64,000 bases of DNA from the NCBI GenBank assembly GCA_029861955.1, contig JAOTYK010000019.1, positions 1-64,000 of the forward strand. Reading direction: 5' to 3'. Positions 32,286-41,426 of the stretch are shown here, piece by piece. Positions within the stretch are counted from its first letter, which is position 1, and every line of letters starts with the position of its first letter. Origin of the DNA: Acidobacteriota bacterium (GTDB lineage Bacteria; Acidobacteriota; Polarisedimenticolia; Polarisedimenticolales; Polarisedimenticolaceae). The notes beneath the pieces are model-generated. The model was not told where the DNA came from and did no database searches. It saw only the letters and a program-made list of their open reading frames with translations. The translations under genes and the position numbers were made by a program.

Positions 32286-32906
32286 GTGAGTGGTTCGCAC
32301 CCCGGTCAGGATGGCAAGCCCACGGATACGGAACTGGTCAAGCAGTTTCAGACCGGCGAGGATCGGGACGACGCGTTCATGCAGCTGTTCGAGCGCTACG
32401 GTCCCATCACTTTCGCCTTTCTTCGTCGTCGGATCGGCAACGGCGAGGTGGCGGCCGAAGTTAACCAGGAGTTGTACCTCGGCGTCCTGACTGCGCTGGA
32501 CGGCTTTCGAGGGCAGGCATCGTTCAAGACCTGGCTGTTCCGAATGGCCCAGAACAGGCTTCTCAACCTTCGCCGCCGATGGCGAACCCACGCCGACGAG
32601 ATCCCGGCAGCGACACCCGATGCGCTGCAGGAGGATCTACTCCGTGCCGACCAGCCGGACCCCGACCACCAACTGGCCAAGGCTCACGTCGGTGCGACGA
32701 TGCAGAACTGCCTGGCCGGTCTCAACGAGGTGCAACGGGCGGTCGTCATCGGCAACTACTTTGGCGGCGAGACCCTCGAGCAGTTGACCCGCTCGTTGCG
32801 GCTGACCAATCGAAGCGGTGCCCGGGCGACTCTGATCGCCGCACAAAGGAAACTTCGTAAGTGTCTCGAAAAAGCGGGTGTGGGTGCCCGCGATATCGTG
32901 GACTGA
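32286..32906 (+). CDS. ECF-type RNA polymerase sigma factor
   Basis: A 206-residue sigma-70 family factor with only regions 2 and 4. Region 2 shows FERYGPITFAFLRRR and then FRGQASFKTWLFRMAQNRLLN, the typical ECF -10-recognition core. Region 4 is the segment LAGLNEVQRAVVIGNYFGG with a helix-turn-helix. The start is the GTG at 32286, with GGGAGAG at good spacing; the open frame continues upstream without a ribosome site. A membrane zinc-finger/TPR protein follows 14 bp downstream, the usual sigma/anti-sigma order. The regulon is unknown; the adjacent CHAT-TPR and FG-GAP genes are candidates. Confidence 0.85.
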   Translation: MSGSHPGQDGKPTDTELVKQFQTGEDRDDAFMQLFERYGPITFAFLRRRIGNGEVAAEVNQELYLGVLTALDGFRGQASFKTWLFRMAQNRLLNLRRRWRTHADEIPAATPDALQEDLLRADQPDPDHQLAKAHVGATMQNCLAGLNEVQRAVVIGNYFGGETLEQLTRSLRLTNRSGARATLIAAQRKLRKCLEKAGVGARDIVD

Positions 32907-32920
32907 GGGAGACGCGGGCA

Positions 32921-33775
32921 ATGAGTTCTAACGCAGGTCGCAATAGAGCGAACCCCGTCGGGTGTGGATTCCTCTCGGAGAGAGAGCTGGATGCCTGGCT
33001 CGATGGGCGTATGGCCACGCCTCAGCGCATGGCGTTTCTTGAACACCAACATACCGGGTGTGCCGACTGCGCGTTGCTGGCGGCGGACATGGCATCGTTT
33101 TCCACCGTTGTACGCCACGGCCCGTTGGTGGGCGAGCGTCGCCAGTTCGACGCGACACGAGCCATCGTCGCCGCGCGGCTCAGGCAGGAACCGGTCATGG
33201 AGAAGCCCGCAGGGTTCTCGTTTGCGGCTCCGTGGTCCTGGTTGTCGTGGCGGCTCGTCGGCGGGTTGGCGGCGGCGGCTCTGATCGTCGTGGTCTTCGC
33301 GCCGGATCTCTTTCGTCAGGGCTCCCCGGGTCAGTTCACGTTACCGGACGGGAGCGATGTGGTCTTCACGCCTGGGTCGATCCAGCCTCCGCCTGTGACC
33401 CGTGGGTCGGGCGCAGGAGGGGTCGTCGATCTCTGGTCTCGGGCCGACGAGGCCTGGCGCAACGGGGAGTGGCGCGAGGCCGCCGACGCGCTGGGTCGTA
33501 TCCGTGAACTCGCACCGGGTCCCGACGTCGCGCTCTATCACGGTCGGGCGCTCGTCATGGCCGGAGAGTTCGAAGAGGGCGATAGCGCCTTCGTGTCGGC
33601 CGAAAGCCAGAGCGACGCGATCGGGGCGGACACCACGACCATCCTCCATTCGCGAGGGATGGCGGCGCTGGGTCGACACCATCTGGACGACGCCCGACGC
33701 TATCTTCAGATCGTTGCGTCACGCGATCATCCGCTGGCGGCGGACGCGCGAGAGCTGCTCGAGCGCCTCGACTAG
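32921..33775 (+). CDS. Putative membrane anti-sigma factor with periplasmic TPR-like region
   Basis: A 284-residue protein. The cytoplasmic N-terminus begins as an anti-sigma zinc-finger domain (LSERELDAWLDGR, then EHQHTGCADC at 41-50, close to but not exactly the HxxxCxxC pattern). One membrane helix follows at about 112-127 (LVGGLAAAALIVVVF), then a periplasmic half with TPR-like helices (DEAWRNGEWREAADALGRI). It probably holds the ECF sigma at the membrane until a signal arrives. The start ATG at 32921 was chosen over an upstream frame that overlaps the sigma gene. It converges with the CHAT gene, 4 bp apart. Confidence 0.75.
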   Translation: MSSNAGRNRANPVGCGFLSERELDAWLDGRMATPQRMAFLEHQHTGCADCALLAADMASFSTVVRHGPLVGERRQFDATRAIVAARLRQEPVMEKPAGFSFAAPWSWLSWRLVGGLAAAALIVVVFAPDLFRQGSPGQFTLPDGSDVVFTPGSIQPPPVTRGSGAGGVVDLWSRADEAWRNGEWREAADALGRIRELAPGPDVALYHGRALVMAGEFEEGDSAFVSAESQSDAIGADTTTILHSRGMAALGRHHLDDARRYLQIVASRDHPLAADARELLERLD

Positions 33776-33779
33776 ATCG

Positions 33780-36197
33780 CTAGTCCTGGGGGCGCAGCAC
33801 GACGACGAACGGAGCCCAGTAGGCTGGGTGCGGCTGCGTGGCCGATACGTGGCGGCGCGCCAGGGCGAGGGCTCGCACGGCGTCCCCGTCGTCCCGCAAC
33901 CCACGGTGGTAGGCCGTCATCAACATCTCTGTGGACGTGTCTTCCACACTCCACAGGCTCGCCGTCACGCCGCTCGCGCCCGCCTGCAGGAATGCCCACG
34001 TCAATCCGACCACACCCTCTCCTGGCACGATCTCGCCCTCGCCGGTCTGACACGCAGAGAGAATGACAAGCGAGCCATCCAGATCCAGTCGGGCGATTTC
34101 CGGCACCGTCCACCGATCGCCGTCGCTCAGAAGGACGGCACAGCGCCGGGGGTCCGACGATGAGGCCAGCGCGTGGGTCGCGAAGTGGAGGGTTCCGAAG
34201 CGGCCCAGATCCAGGCGATCCAACCGGTCTCGTGTGAACTGATCGGCCCAGAGGGTCTCCGGTTCCGTCTCACCCCAGAGGGTCCTGAGAGTCGTCAACT
34301 CCCGTTGCGCGAGCGGCAGTCGGGTGAAGTCCGCGCCCGCAGAGAATCTTGGATCGCCGGCCAGTAGAACCGGGGCGTGCGTTTCATGGGTGCGAGGTAT
34401 CGCACCGGCCAGGGGTAACCGCGCAACCTCGTGTTGTTCGGCGACGAACGTCGGAACTCCGCCTGTCGTTCCGGTCGGCAGGGCAGCGAACGGCACCAGA
34501 TTCAGGTCCTGGTCCGCGACCACATACCAGCGTTCGGCCTTTTCGACCGAGGAGGTGAGGTCGCCGAGTAAGAGTTGGTAGAGCTCCACGCCGACGCCGA
34601 TGTCTCGATCCAGGTCCTGCATCGGGCGCTGTTGGGCTTCTCGAACCAAAAGGGGTCTTCGCAACGCGTTGCGATAACGCGTGGTCAGCGGGCGCAACGT
34701 GGACCAACCCGGGATGGCGCGGCTTCGGACCTCGTCCCGATGTACCAGAAGCGCGGCACCGCGATCCGTACCGATGAGGAAACTGAGCAGCACCTCGTGG
34801 GGCTTCAGGGATCGCCTCAGGATCGCGAGCGATGTCGCCGCCGGAATCCGCCGGCCCTCCTGCTCCGTGAATCGTCTGAGACTTCGGGCATGAGCCTGCT
34901 CCATCACTCCGAGTAGTTCCTCATGCTGCGCCTGTTCGGCGAGTCGGGCCGCGAGGTCGGCGAACGGCTCCGTCCGTTCGCGGAGATAGCCGAGGCCGGA
35001 ACGTCGGGGATCCAGGCCGTCGGCCTGGCTCTCAAGGATGTGAAGCGCGTCGCGAAGCAGATCGTCGACACCGGCATCGCCCCCGTCGCCGGCGAGGATC
35101 GCCTTGGAGAGCAGGGCGCGAGATAACCAACGATGTTCGGGAATGCCACCGGTCTCCGTCTCCGCCACGACATCGGACAGAACGGAGATCGCTTCGTCAC
35201 GACCGCCACCACGAAAGAGTGCCTCACCCAGGAAAATACGAGCCAGCGTTTGATCGGGGAGGTCGGCACCCTCCACATCGACCGAACGGAGTAGCTCGAT
35301 GGCCTCGTCATACCGACCGGTCGCCAGACGAGAGCGACCCTGGCCGAGTCTCGCGGCCGTGGAGACCTTCGGGTGATCACTCCCGACGAGGGCGAACCAA
35401 CGCTCGCTCTCCTCGAACTGTTCCAGGCTTCGATGGAGGTCGGCCCGGGCGACACAGATGCGGTCGCGCCAGCGACTGTCGCCGATCGCCGTGGCTTCCG
35501 TGAAGACCTGGTCGAGAATCTCTGCCGCCTCGGTCAGGCTGCCGGTGTTCTTAAGGATGATGGCCCGGTTGTAGCTGGCACGACGGGCGGAACCATCCAT
35601 CTCGAGTGCGCGCAGTCCCGCGATCGCACGGTCGAGATGCTCCAGCGCAGACGCGATCTCGCCACTCTCGAGCAGCATTCCCGCGAAGTTGTTGTGGTAG
35701 AACGCCGCCAGGTCGTCGCGTCCGGCGAGGGAGGCGTTGTCGAGCGCCATGACATACGCCTCGCGAGAGGCGGGGTAGTCCTGTCGGCGTAGGGCGATGG
35801 CGCCCAGTCGATTCGCGGATCTCGCGATGCCGACCGGATTCTCGATGTCGCGGGCAAGTTCTCGTGCTCGTCTCGCATGGGCGTGAGCCCGGTCGAGGCT
35901 ATCCTCCGCGCGGCCACGGTAGGCGATCTCTCCCAGGATCCATGGAGGGCGCCAATCACCGGGGCAACGGGCCTCGCGTTCGACGACCTGAGTGGTGAAC
36001 TCCGCAACCGTATCGTTCTTGCGCGCCCGCCCGAGAGCGTCGAGCCATGCGTTCTCGTCGGGGCACGGGTCGAGTTCGGGCGCGGAACTCTCGTCGGCGG
36101 GGGGAGCGGTCGGCTCAGGATCCCCGGCTGGACAACCGGGGATGACGAGCAGGAAGAGCAGGATGGGCCAGGCTATCCATCGGCGGCGAACGGGCAT
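33780..36197 (-). CDS. TPR-CHAT caspase-like protease, lipoprotein
   Basis: An 805-residue protein with a lipoprotein signal (LLFLLVIPGC), a long TPR array (about 40-450) and a C-terminal CHAT domain, a caspase-fold peptidase. The predicted catalytic histidine is in LHFATHALASS (near 673) and the cysteine in ILSACQTGEG (near 717); both are intact. CHAT proteins cleave specific protein partners on receiving a signal through the TPRs. The lipobox predicts an extracytoplasmic place. It faces the ECF sigma/anti-sigma pair tail to tail with a 4-bp gap, so proteolytic control of that pathway is a reasonable but unproved idea. Upstream on the same strand lie the Lys-rich and DUF11-type genes. Confidence 0.9.
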   Translation of the reverse strand: MPVRRRWIAWPILLFLLVIPGCPAGDPEPTAPPADESSAPELDPCPDENAWLDALGRARKNDTVAEFTTQVVEREARCPGDWRPPWILGEIAYRGRAEDSLDRAHAHARRARELARDIENPVGIARSANRLGAIALRRQDYPASREAYVMALDNASLAGRDDLAAFYHNNFAGMLLESGEIASALEHLDRAIAGLRALEMDGSARRASYNRAIILKNTGSLTEAAEILDQVFTEATAIGDSRWRDRICVARADLHRSLEQFEESERWFALVGSDHPKVSTAARLGQGRSRLATGRYDEAIELLRSVDVEGADLPDQTLARIFLGEALFRGGGRDEAISVLSDVVAETETGGIPEHRWLSRALLSKAILAGDGGDAGVDDLLRDALHILESQADGLDPRRSGLGYLRERTEPFADLAARLAEQAQHEELLGVMEQAHARSLRRFTEQEGRRIPAATSLAILRRSLKPHEVLLSFLIGTDRGAALLVHRDEVRSRAIPGWSTLRPLTTRYRNALRRPLLVREAQQRPMQDLDRDIGVGVELYQLLLGDLTSSVEKAERWYVVADQDLNLVPFAALPTGTTGGVPTFVAEQHEVARLPLAGAIPRTHETHAPVLLAGDPRFSAGADFTRLPLAQRELTTLRTLWGETEPETLWADQFTRDRLDRLDLGRFGTLHFATHALASSSDPRRCAVLLSDGDRWTVPEIARLDLDGSLVILSACQTGEGEIVPGEGVVGLTWAFLQAGASGVTASLWSVEDTSTEMLMTAYHRGLRDDGDAVRALALARRHVSATQPHPAYWAPFVVVLRPQD

Positions 36198-36228
36198 CGA
36201 CGGATTCTACTCGACGGAGCAGAGGATC

Positions 36229-36600
36229 TCAGCGCCGGGGTTTCTTTCCCTTGTCGGAGCGCAGTTTTTTCTTCGTCTTCTTCTTGGCGTCCTCGTCGGT
36301 CTTCTGGGTCTCATCTTCGCTCTTCTCTAGCTGCGTGAGCCACGCGTTGCCGCTGTCGCCGAAGAGATCCTCGAGGGTGTTGACGGCGGCCGATTCAGGC
36401 GCCGGCGCCGGACAGAGCGGTGCCCCACTCTTGGGCTTGGCCTTGGGGGTCGTCTCGGCCTTGGCGGTGGTCTTCGCTTTTGCGCCGTCGTCTTTCTTGA
36501 CCTTCTCCTCGTCGGTCACGGCAGCCACAAGGCTTGTCGAGACGAGAAGAGCCAGGGCCAGCACGCCGGTCGCCAGTCGAGATCGTTCGAATCGCTTCAT
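36229..36600 (-). CDS. Small exported Lys/Ala-rich protein of unknown function
   Basis: 123 residues from the ATG at 36600; an alternative ATG at 36615 is five codons upstream. A signal peptide (MKRFERSRLATGVLALALL, cleavage probably after VAA) is followed by a low-complexity Lys/Ala/Thr region, a short segment LEDLFGDSGNAWLTQLEKS that could fold, and a strongly basic tail KKKTKKKLRSDKGKKPRR. No family is recognised. It lies 31 bp upstream of the CHAT gene on the same strand and may be its partner or substrate, which is pure inference. A CGTATAAA box lies at 36634-36641 (minus). Confidence 0.65.
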   Translation of the reverse strand: MKRFERSRLATGVLALALLVSTSLVAAVTDEEKVKKDDGAKAKTTAKAETTPKAKPKSGAPLCPAPAPESAAVNTLEDLFGDSGNAWLTQLEKSEDETQKTDEDAKKKTKKKLRSDKGKKPRR

Positions 36601-36674
36601 CGCCAGATACCTCATGAACTTGAGAGTCCTACCTTTATACGACGTTCGGACCGATTTGTCCCACCGTGCCCGAA

Positions 36675-38639
36675 TTACGGCAGCTTATCGTCGTAGGTCA
36701 CGACGATCCCAACGCTCTTGTCGCCCGGTACCGACGGAAAGTCCGTTCCGCCGGTTTCGCCCAGCTCTTCCCAGTCGTCCGAGCCGATCGTGTGACAGCC
36801 GGGGCAGCTGCGACTCGTCGCGGGACACTCCGGGGGGCAGTCCACCGGGTTGTCCTCGGTGCACTGGCACCACACTCGGAATCGAACGTCCTCTCCCGTG
36901 CAGCCCACGGGAGTCCAGAAAATCATATCGGATTCGACCGTCAGGTCGCGGATGTTGCATGACGTTGCCGGAGTCCGCTGAACCCGCACCTCGACGGGGC
37001 AATCGACGCAATTGCCGGCACGATTCGACCCGAGAGGGATCGAATTCGCCATCAGTAGATCGTTGATCACGGTCACCGTGTCGTCGTCCTGGTTCGCGAC
37101 GTAGAACTTCTGGAACTCGACGCGCCCCAGACTGTCCATGGCGATCGGTCCGGCACCGACGCTGACATCGGTCGTTCCACAGGTGCCGGCGTAGTCATCG
37201 TCGTCGATGACCCGCAGCTGTTGATTGCCACGGTCGAGAATGAACGTCTGCAGGTTGTTCTTGGCGGGGCCGGTGATGGCAACGTCGATCAGATCCGAGC
37301 CGACACCCAGATCGCAGACCGGTCGAGCCAGATGGAGGTCGACGAGGGTGTTCGATGTCGATTCCGGAAGAAGCGTGACTTCACGTCCGGGTATCGCCGT
37401 TCCTACGACAAGACGCTCGGGCTGGGCCGCCACCGCCGGGAGGGCGCGTTCGACGATCCGTCGTCGTTGCCAGTCCGGTGCCTGAATCTCGCGGCGCCCG
37501 GTGACCTCGATGGCACGAATCAACGGCGCCGCCGCGGGGATCGCCACGGTGTACCACGCACGCTGAAAGTCGGTCCCCGAAGGTGCCGCGATGACGGTGA
37601 CATCCAGGGCCTTGCCGTCGGCGCCGCTCGGTAGGCCATCGAAGAGGGGGTCGGCCCCCACCACCAACGGAGAGCCCACCGGGGCAACACCGAGGATCGC
37701 CGCCTGATCCATGACGATGAACCACGGCTCGGCGGGTCCACCGCCCGCCGGCGAGATGTTGGCCGCGACGTGGAGATACCCCTTCACCACCTCAGAGTTG
37801 GCGTCCGTGAAGAGCTGGACTCTTGCGCTGGCGAGGCCGGCGAGTTGGATGTCGCTGCTGGGCGGAACACCGGTCAGCGTGCTTACGTCCATGTTGTCGA
37901 CCACCAGACGGGTCGTCGTGTCGATGACGATGAGTTGTGTTCCCTGCCCGACGAACGCGAACGAGCCGATGTTGTTCGGAATCGTGGAGAACGCGAGCCC
38001 TCTCGGCGCGTCGCCACCGGGAAGGGCAATCTCCGCTCCGAGTTGGTCCGTACACGCATTGATGACATCGATCGTGTTGCTGCCCCCGTTCAGGACCCAG
38101 ACTCCCGGTCCGTTGGAGCCGGTAGGTGTTACGGAGACGGCCGTGTCGTTGTCCGTACTACTGTCGTTGATCGGATTGGGGTCCGTGTCGGGAGGCATGA
38201 CGTTGACCGTCGCCGTGTTGACCAGTGTGCCGGTCTGGCCGGGTGCAATCTGCCCGCGGACCGTGTACACCACACGACCCCCGTTGGGCAGGTCCACGTT
38301 GGTGTCCAGGATGTCGCCCAGTTGGGGACCCAACGTGCAGGCGGACCCGGGCTCAGGGTCGCACGTCCATTCGACGTTCTGCAGGGCGGCGGGAAACAGA
38401 TCGGTGACCGAGACGCCTTGCACGCCGTCGGGACCCAGATTGTCAACATAGATTTGATACGACAACGGGCAGCCCGACGCGGCCTCGGTGAGACTGTCAC
38501 TCACGACGATCCGAAGGTCGGCGGTCGCTCCAAACGGGCCGCGGCGGAACGTCTCGGTCTCCCCGGCGATCGCCAGCCCACAGTGCGTCAGCATCACGAG
38601 TGCGATTGCCGGACGCCATATTTTCAGCACTCGGGCCAC
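36675..38639 (-). CDS. Large exported DUF11-type protein with beta-propeller-like repeats and C-terminal cysteine cluster
   Basis: 654 residues from a GTG at 38639 that gives a signal peptide (VLKIWRPAIALVMLTHCGLAIAG, cleaved after AIA). Residues about 35-150 form a DUF11 'conserved repeat' domain (YQIYVDNLGPDGVQGVSVTD, split here as the typical pattern). The middle has strand-rich repeats with WVLNGGSNTIDVINA and VANQDDDTVTVIND, as in YVTN-type beta-propellers. The last 70 residues hold eight or more cysteines, including CPGCH, a lone CxxCH. It is probably surface-exposed or secreted. The frame is open farther upstream but without a better start. Confidence 0.72.
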   Translation of the reverse strand: MARVLKIWRPAIALVMLTHCGLAIAGETETFRRGPFGATADLRIVVSDSLTEAASGCPLSYQIYVDNLGPDGVQGVSVTDLFPAALQNVEWTCDPEPGSACTLGPQLGDILDTNVDLPNGGRVVYTVRGQIAPGQTGTLVNTATVNVMPPDTDPNPINDSSTDNDTAVSVTPTGSNGPGVWVLNGGSNTIDVINACTDQLGAEIALPGGDAPRGLAFSTIPNNIGSFAFVGQGTQLIVIDTTTRLVVDNMDVSTLTGVPPSSDIQLAGLASARVQLFTDANSEVVKGYLHVAANISPAGGGPAEPWFIVMDQAAILGVAPVGSPLVVGADPLFDGLPSGADGKALDVTVIAAPSGTDFQRAWYTVAIPAAAPLIRAIEVTGRREIQAPDWQRRRIVERALPAVAAQPERLVVGTAIPGREVTLLPESTSNTLVDLHLARPVCDLGVGSDLIDVAITGPAKNNLQTFILDRGNQQLRVIDDDDYAGTCGTTDVSVGAGPIAMDSLGRVEFQKFYVANQDDDTVTVINDLLMANSIPLGSNRAGNCVDCPVEVRVQRTPATSCNIRDLTVESDMIFWTPVGCTGEDVRFRVWCQCTEDNPVDCPPECPATSRSCPGCHTIGSDDWEELGETGGTDFPSVPGDKSVGIVVTYDDKLP

Positions 38640-38787
38640 GACGCCCCCCAGGTTGTTGGGCCGGCAAGCGGCCCCGTCGCCCCTGCATTTATACGTCGAT
38701 CCCGGCAGATCGGTGCGGCCGGACCCGATTCCGCGGCCAATTGGCCGGTCCCTGCTAGTCTCGGGAGATCCGCGGAGGGATTTGCCG

Positions 38788-39468
38788 ATGGGAACGGGTG
38801 CCGGAAAGCCACGATCCATGGACCGTGGACGCGTCGACAGTCATCTCCTGACGATTCTCGACGCGGACTGGGAGGACGCAAGAAATCGCGCGGGGGACCA
38901 TCTGAAGTGCGAGCAGGGCTGTTCCGAGTGCTGCCACAGCCTGTTCCCGATCACCCGGCTCGACACCTGGCGACTTAGGCGAGGGATGCAGACGCTGACG
39001 GAGAGTCATCCCGACGTGGCGGATGAGATCCGACGCCGCGCGCGAGAAGCCGTCGATCGGTTTCGCATCGGGTTTCCCGGCGACCCGGAGACCGGACGTC
39101 TCGTCAACGACGACGAGCGGCTGGATCTTTTTTTCAAGGAGCAGGACGGCGCGCCCTGTCCGGCGTTGGACCCCGTCTCGCAGGGTTGCCTGTTGTACAC
39201 GTCCCGACCGGTGGCGTGTCGCACCTACGGTCCGCCGATGCGATTCGGGAGCGAGGACTCGGCGCCCTGCGAGCTCTGTTTCACGGGTACCACCGCCGAG
39301 GTCGTGGAGGCCTGTCGATATCAGCCCGACGTGGGTGGGATCGAAGAGTGGATCCTCGAGCAGATGGGCGTCGAGGCCGGTCGGGAGTTGGAGTCGCTGA
39401 TCGCGTATGCACTCGCATTCGAAGGCGAGGATTCTGGTAAGGTTGCCGGCGGAGGTGATGATGGCTGA
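38788..39468 (+). CDS. YkgJ-family cysteine-cluster protein
   Basis: A 226-residue protein of the YkgJ zinc- or iron-chelating family, with the cysteine cluster CEQGCSECC (CxxxCxxCC) near residue 40 and later CPAL, GCLLY, RPVACRTYG and PCELC. These conserved cysteines probably bind a metal, and the biochemical role is not established in the family. The ATG at 38788 has GGAGG about 11 bases upstream. Its end overlaps the start of the OPT transporter by eight bases, so translation is coupled. A 14-bp palindrome (CGGCCAA/TTGGCCG, 38734-38747) lies in the divergent gap before it. Confidence 0.8.
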   Translation: MGTGAGKPRSMDRGRVDSHLLTILDADWEDARNRAGDHLKCEQGCSECCHSLFPITRLDTWRLRRGMQTLTESHPDVADEIRRRAREAVDRFRIGFPGDPETGRLVNDDERLDLFFKEQDGAPCPALDPVSQGCLLYTSRPVACRTYGPPMRFGSEDSAPCELCFTGTTAEVVEACRYQPDVGGIEEWILEQMGVEAGRELESLIAYALAFEGEDSGKVAGGGDDG

Positions 39469-41422
39469 GGCTCGAAAGTTACCGCGGACCGCCTACGAAC
39501 TGAAGGAAGGCGAGCGATTCGTTCCACTGCATGATGGTGGACGGCCGATCGAGTTCAGCCTCAAGGCCGTGGCAAGTGGGATCATCCTCGGGATCGTGTT
39601 CGGGGCCGCGAATACCTACCTGGGTCTCAAGGCCGGGCTGACCATCAGCACATCGATCCCGGTCGCGGTCCTGACGGTAGTGGTATTTCGGCTGCTCTCG
39701 GCGTTGGGTGCGAAGCATGGCCTGTTAGAGGCCAACCTCTCGCAGACCATTGGCTCTGCCAGTTCATCCGTCGCGTCCGGGGTTCTGTTCACGATTCCGG
39801 CGCTCTTTATCTGGGGCATGGACGTCGACCTTGCGCAGATCACGTTGCTGGCCATGAGTGGAGGTCTCCTCGGTATCCTCGCGATGATCCCGCTTCGTCG
39901 TTACCTGATCGACCGCGAGCACGGGAAACTGCCGTATCCGGAGGGGATGGCGTGTGCCGAAGTCCTGGTTGCGGCAGAAGCCGGGGGCAAGCAAGCCCAG
40001 GGTGTGTTTGCGGGTATCGGTGTCGGGATGCTTGTCAAGATACTGACCGACGGCTTCAAGCTGATCCCCGGAAAGTTCCAATGGGCCCTACCCTTGAAGG
40101 CCAAGCTGGCGATCAGCGTTTCGCCGGCACTTATCGGCGTTGGCTACATTCTCGGCATTCGAGTCGCGACCGTCATGGTCGGTGGCGCGGCCCTCTCGGC
40201 GCTGGTGATCATTCCAGCGATCTATCTATGGGGGCAGGGGATGACGACCCCGTTCTATCCGGAAACCGAGCTTCTGATACGTGACATGAGCCACGGACAA
40301 CTCTGGCATCGGTACGTGCGCTACATCGGCGCCGGCGCCGTTGCCACGGGCGGAATCCTCACGTTGATCAAATCGATTCCGACCATGATCGAGTCGTTTC
40401 GGCTGGGGATTTCCAACATGCGTCGTCGCACCGAGGGGTTGGAAATTCGTCGCAACGACGATGATCTGTCTCTCAAGATCATCGGCCTGATCGCCGTGGC
40501 GATCTTGCTGACGCTGACCCTCGTTCCCGGCATCCTTGGCTATATCGATTCCATGGCGGTTCGTGCTGCGGCCAGCGTTCTGATCGCAGTGTTCGCCTTT
40601 TTCTTCGTCACCGTCAGTGCACGCATCGTCGGCCTGGTCGGTGTCACGTCCAATCCGACATCGGGAATGACGATCGCGACACTGCTCGGGACGGGGGCGA
40701 TATTCCTGGCTCTGGGCTGGACGGACTCGTTCGGTAAGGCAACCGCCCTGATGGTCGGGACAGTGGTCTGTGTCGCGGCATCCATCGCCGGCGACACGTC
40801 TCAGGACCTGAAGACCGGCTACGTTCTAGGCGCCACTCCGCGCCGTCAGCAACTCGGCGAGTTGGCCGGTGTGATCACGTCGGCCGGATTCGTTTGCATG
40901 GTCGTGATGCTGCTTCATCGCAGCACCGAGGGCGGACTAGGTGGCGCAGACCTGCCGGCGCCCCAGGCGGTCCTCATGAAGCTGGTTATTGACGGGGTCC
41001 TTGATCAGAATCTCCCGTGGGGTTTGATCTTGATCGGCGTTGGCCTGGCCCTCGTCGTCTCGTTGCTTCGGATTCCGATCCTGGCATTCGCGGTGGGTGT
41101 TTACCTGCCGCTCTATACCATGGCCGCAGTCTTCTGCGGTGGGCTCTTGCGATGGTGGTTGACCCGCGGCAAGGACGAGACACGATCCGAGGGACGCCGC
41201 GAGCAAGGTGTGTTATTCGGATCGGGGCTGGTCGGCGGTGGAGGACTCACCGGTGTGATGTTGGCTCTGTGGGTCGTGCTGCGTGGAGGCAAGAAGATTC
41301 AAGGGGTCGGTATTGAGTACTCCGCCCTCGTGAACTCTGCGCTGGCTCTCGCCGCTCTCGCGGCAATCCTGTTTGTGATGGGTTACTTCGCGAAACGAAA
41401 CGACTCACAAGCTCAGGAGTAG
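39461..41422 (+). CDS. OPT-family oligopeptide (or metal-chelate) transporter
   Basis: A 653-residue integral membrane protein with about 14-16 hydrophobic helices. The opening matches bacterial OPT transporters (EFSLKAVASGIILGIVFGAANTYLG, first 20 residues quoted loosely as EFSLKAVASGI), with further family segments LPYPEGMACAEVL and GDTSQDLKTGYVLGATPRRQ. OPT proteins import peptides, glutathione or metal-siderophore complexes by proton symport. The ATG at 39461 was preferred over the adjacent ATG at 39458 on ribosome-site spacing (GGAGG). It overlaps the YkgJ gene, and the topoisomerase-like gene starts 4 bp after it. Confidence 0.92.
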   Translation: MAEARKLPRTAYELKEGERFVPLHDGGRPIEFSLKAVASGIILGIVFGAANTYLGLKAGLTISTSIPVAVLTVVVFRLLSALGAKHGLLEANLSQTIGSASSSVASGVLFTIPALFIWGMDVDLAQITLLAMSGGLLGILAMIPLRRYLIDREHGKLPYPEGMACAEVLVAAEAGGKQAQGVFAGIGVGMLVKILTDGFKLIPGKFQWALPLKAKLAISVSPALIGVGYILGIRVATVMVGGAALSALVIIPAIYLWGQGMTTPFYPETELLIRDMSHGQLWHRYVRYIGAGAVATGGILTLIKSIPTMIESFRLGISNMRRRTEGLEIRRNDDDLSLKIIGLIAVAILLTLTLVPGILGYIDSMAVRAAASVLIAVFAFFFVTVSARIVGLVGVTSNPTSGMTIATLLGTGAIFLALGWTDSFGKATALMVGTVVCVAASIAGDTSQDLKTGYVLGATPRRQQLGELAGVITSAGFVCMVVMLLHRSTEGGLGGADLPAPQAVLMKLVIDGVLDQNLPWGLILIGVGLALVVSLLRIPILAFAVGVYLPLYTMAAVFCGGLLRWWLTRGKDETRSEGRREQGVLFGSGLVGGGGLTGVMLALWVVLRGGKKIQGVGIEYSALVNSALALAALAAILFVMGYFAKRNDSQAQE

Positions 41423-41426
41423 CGCG

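Noticed and set aside
38734-38747. Palindrome CGGCCAATTGGCCG as a regulatory operator
   Set aside because: Short GC-rich dyads arise easily in this composition, and it is not aligned with a promoter; mentioned only under the YkgJ gene.
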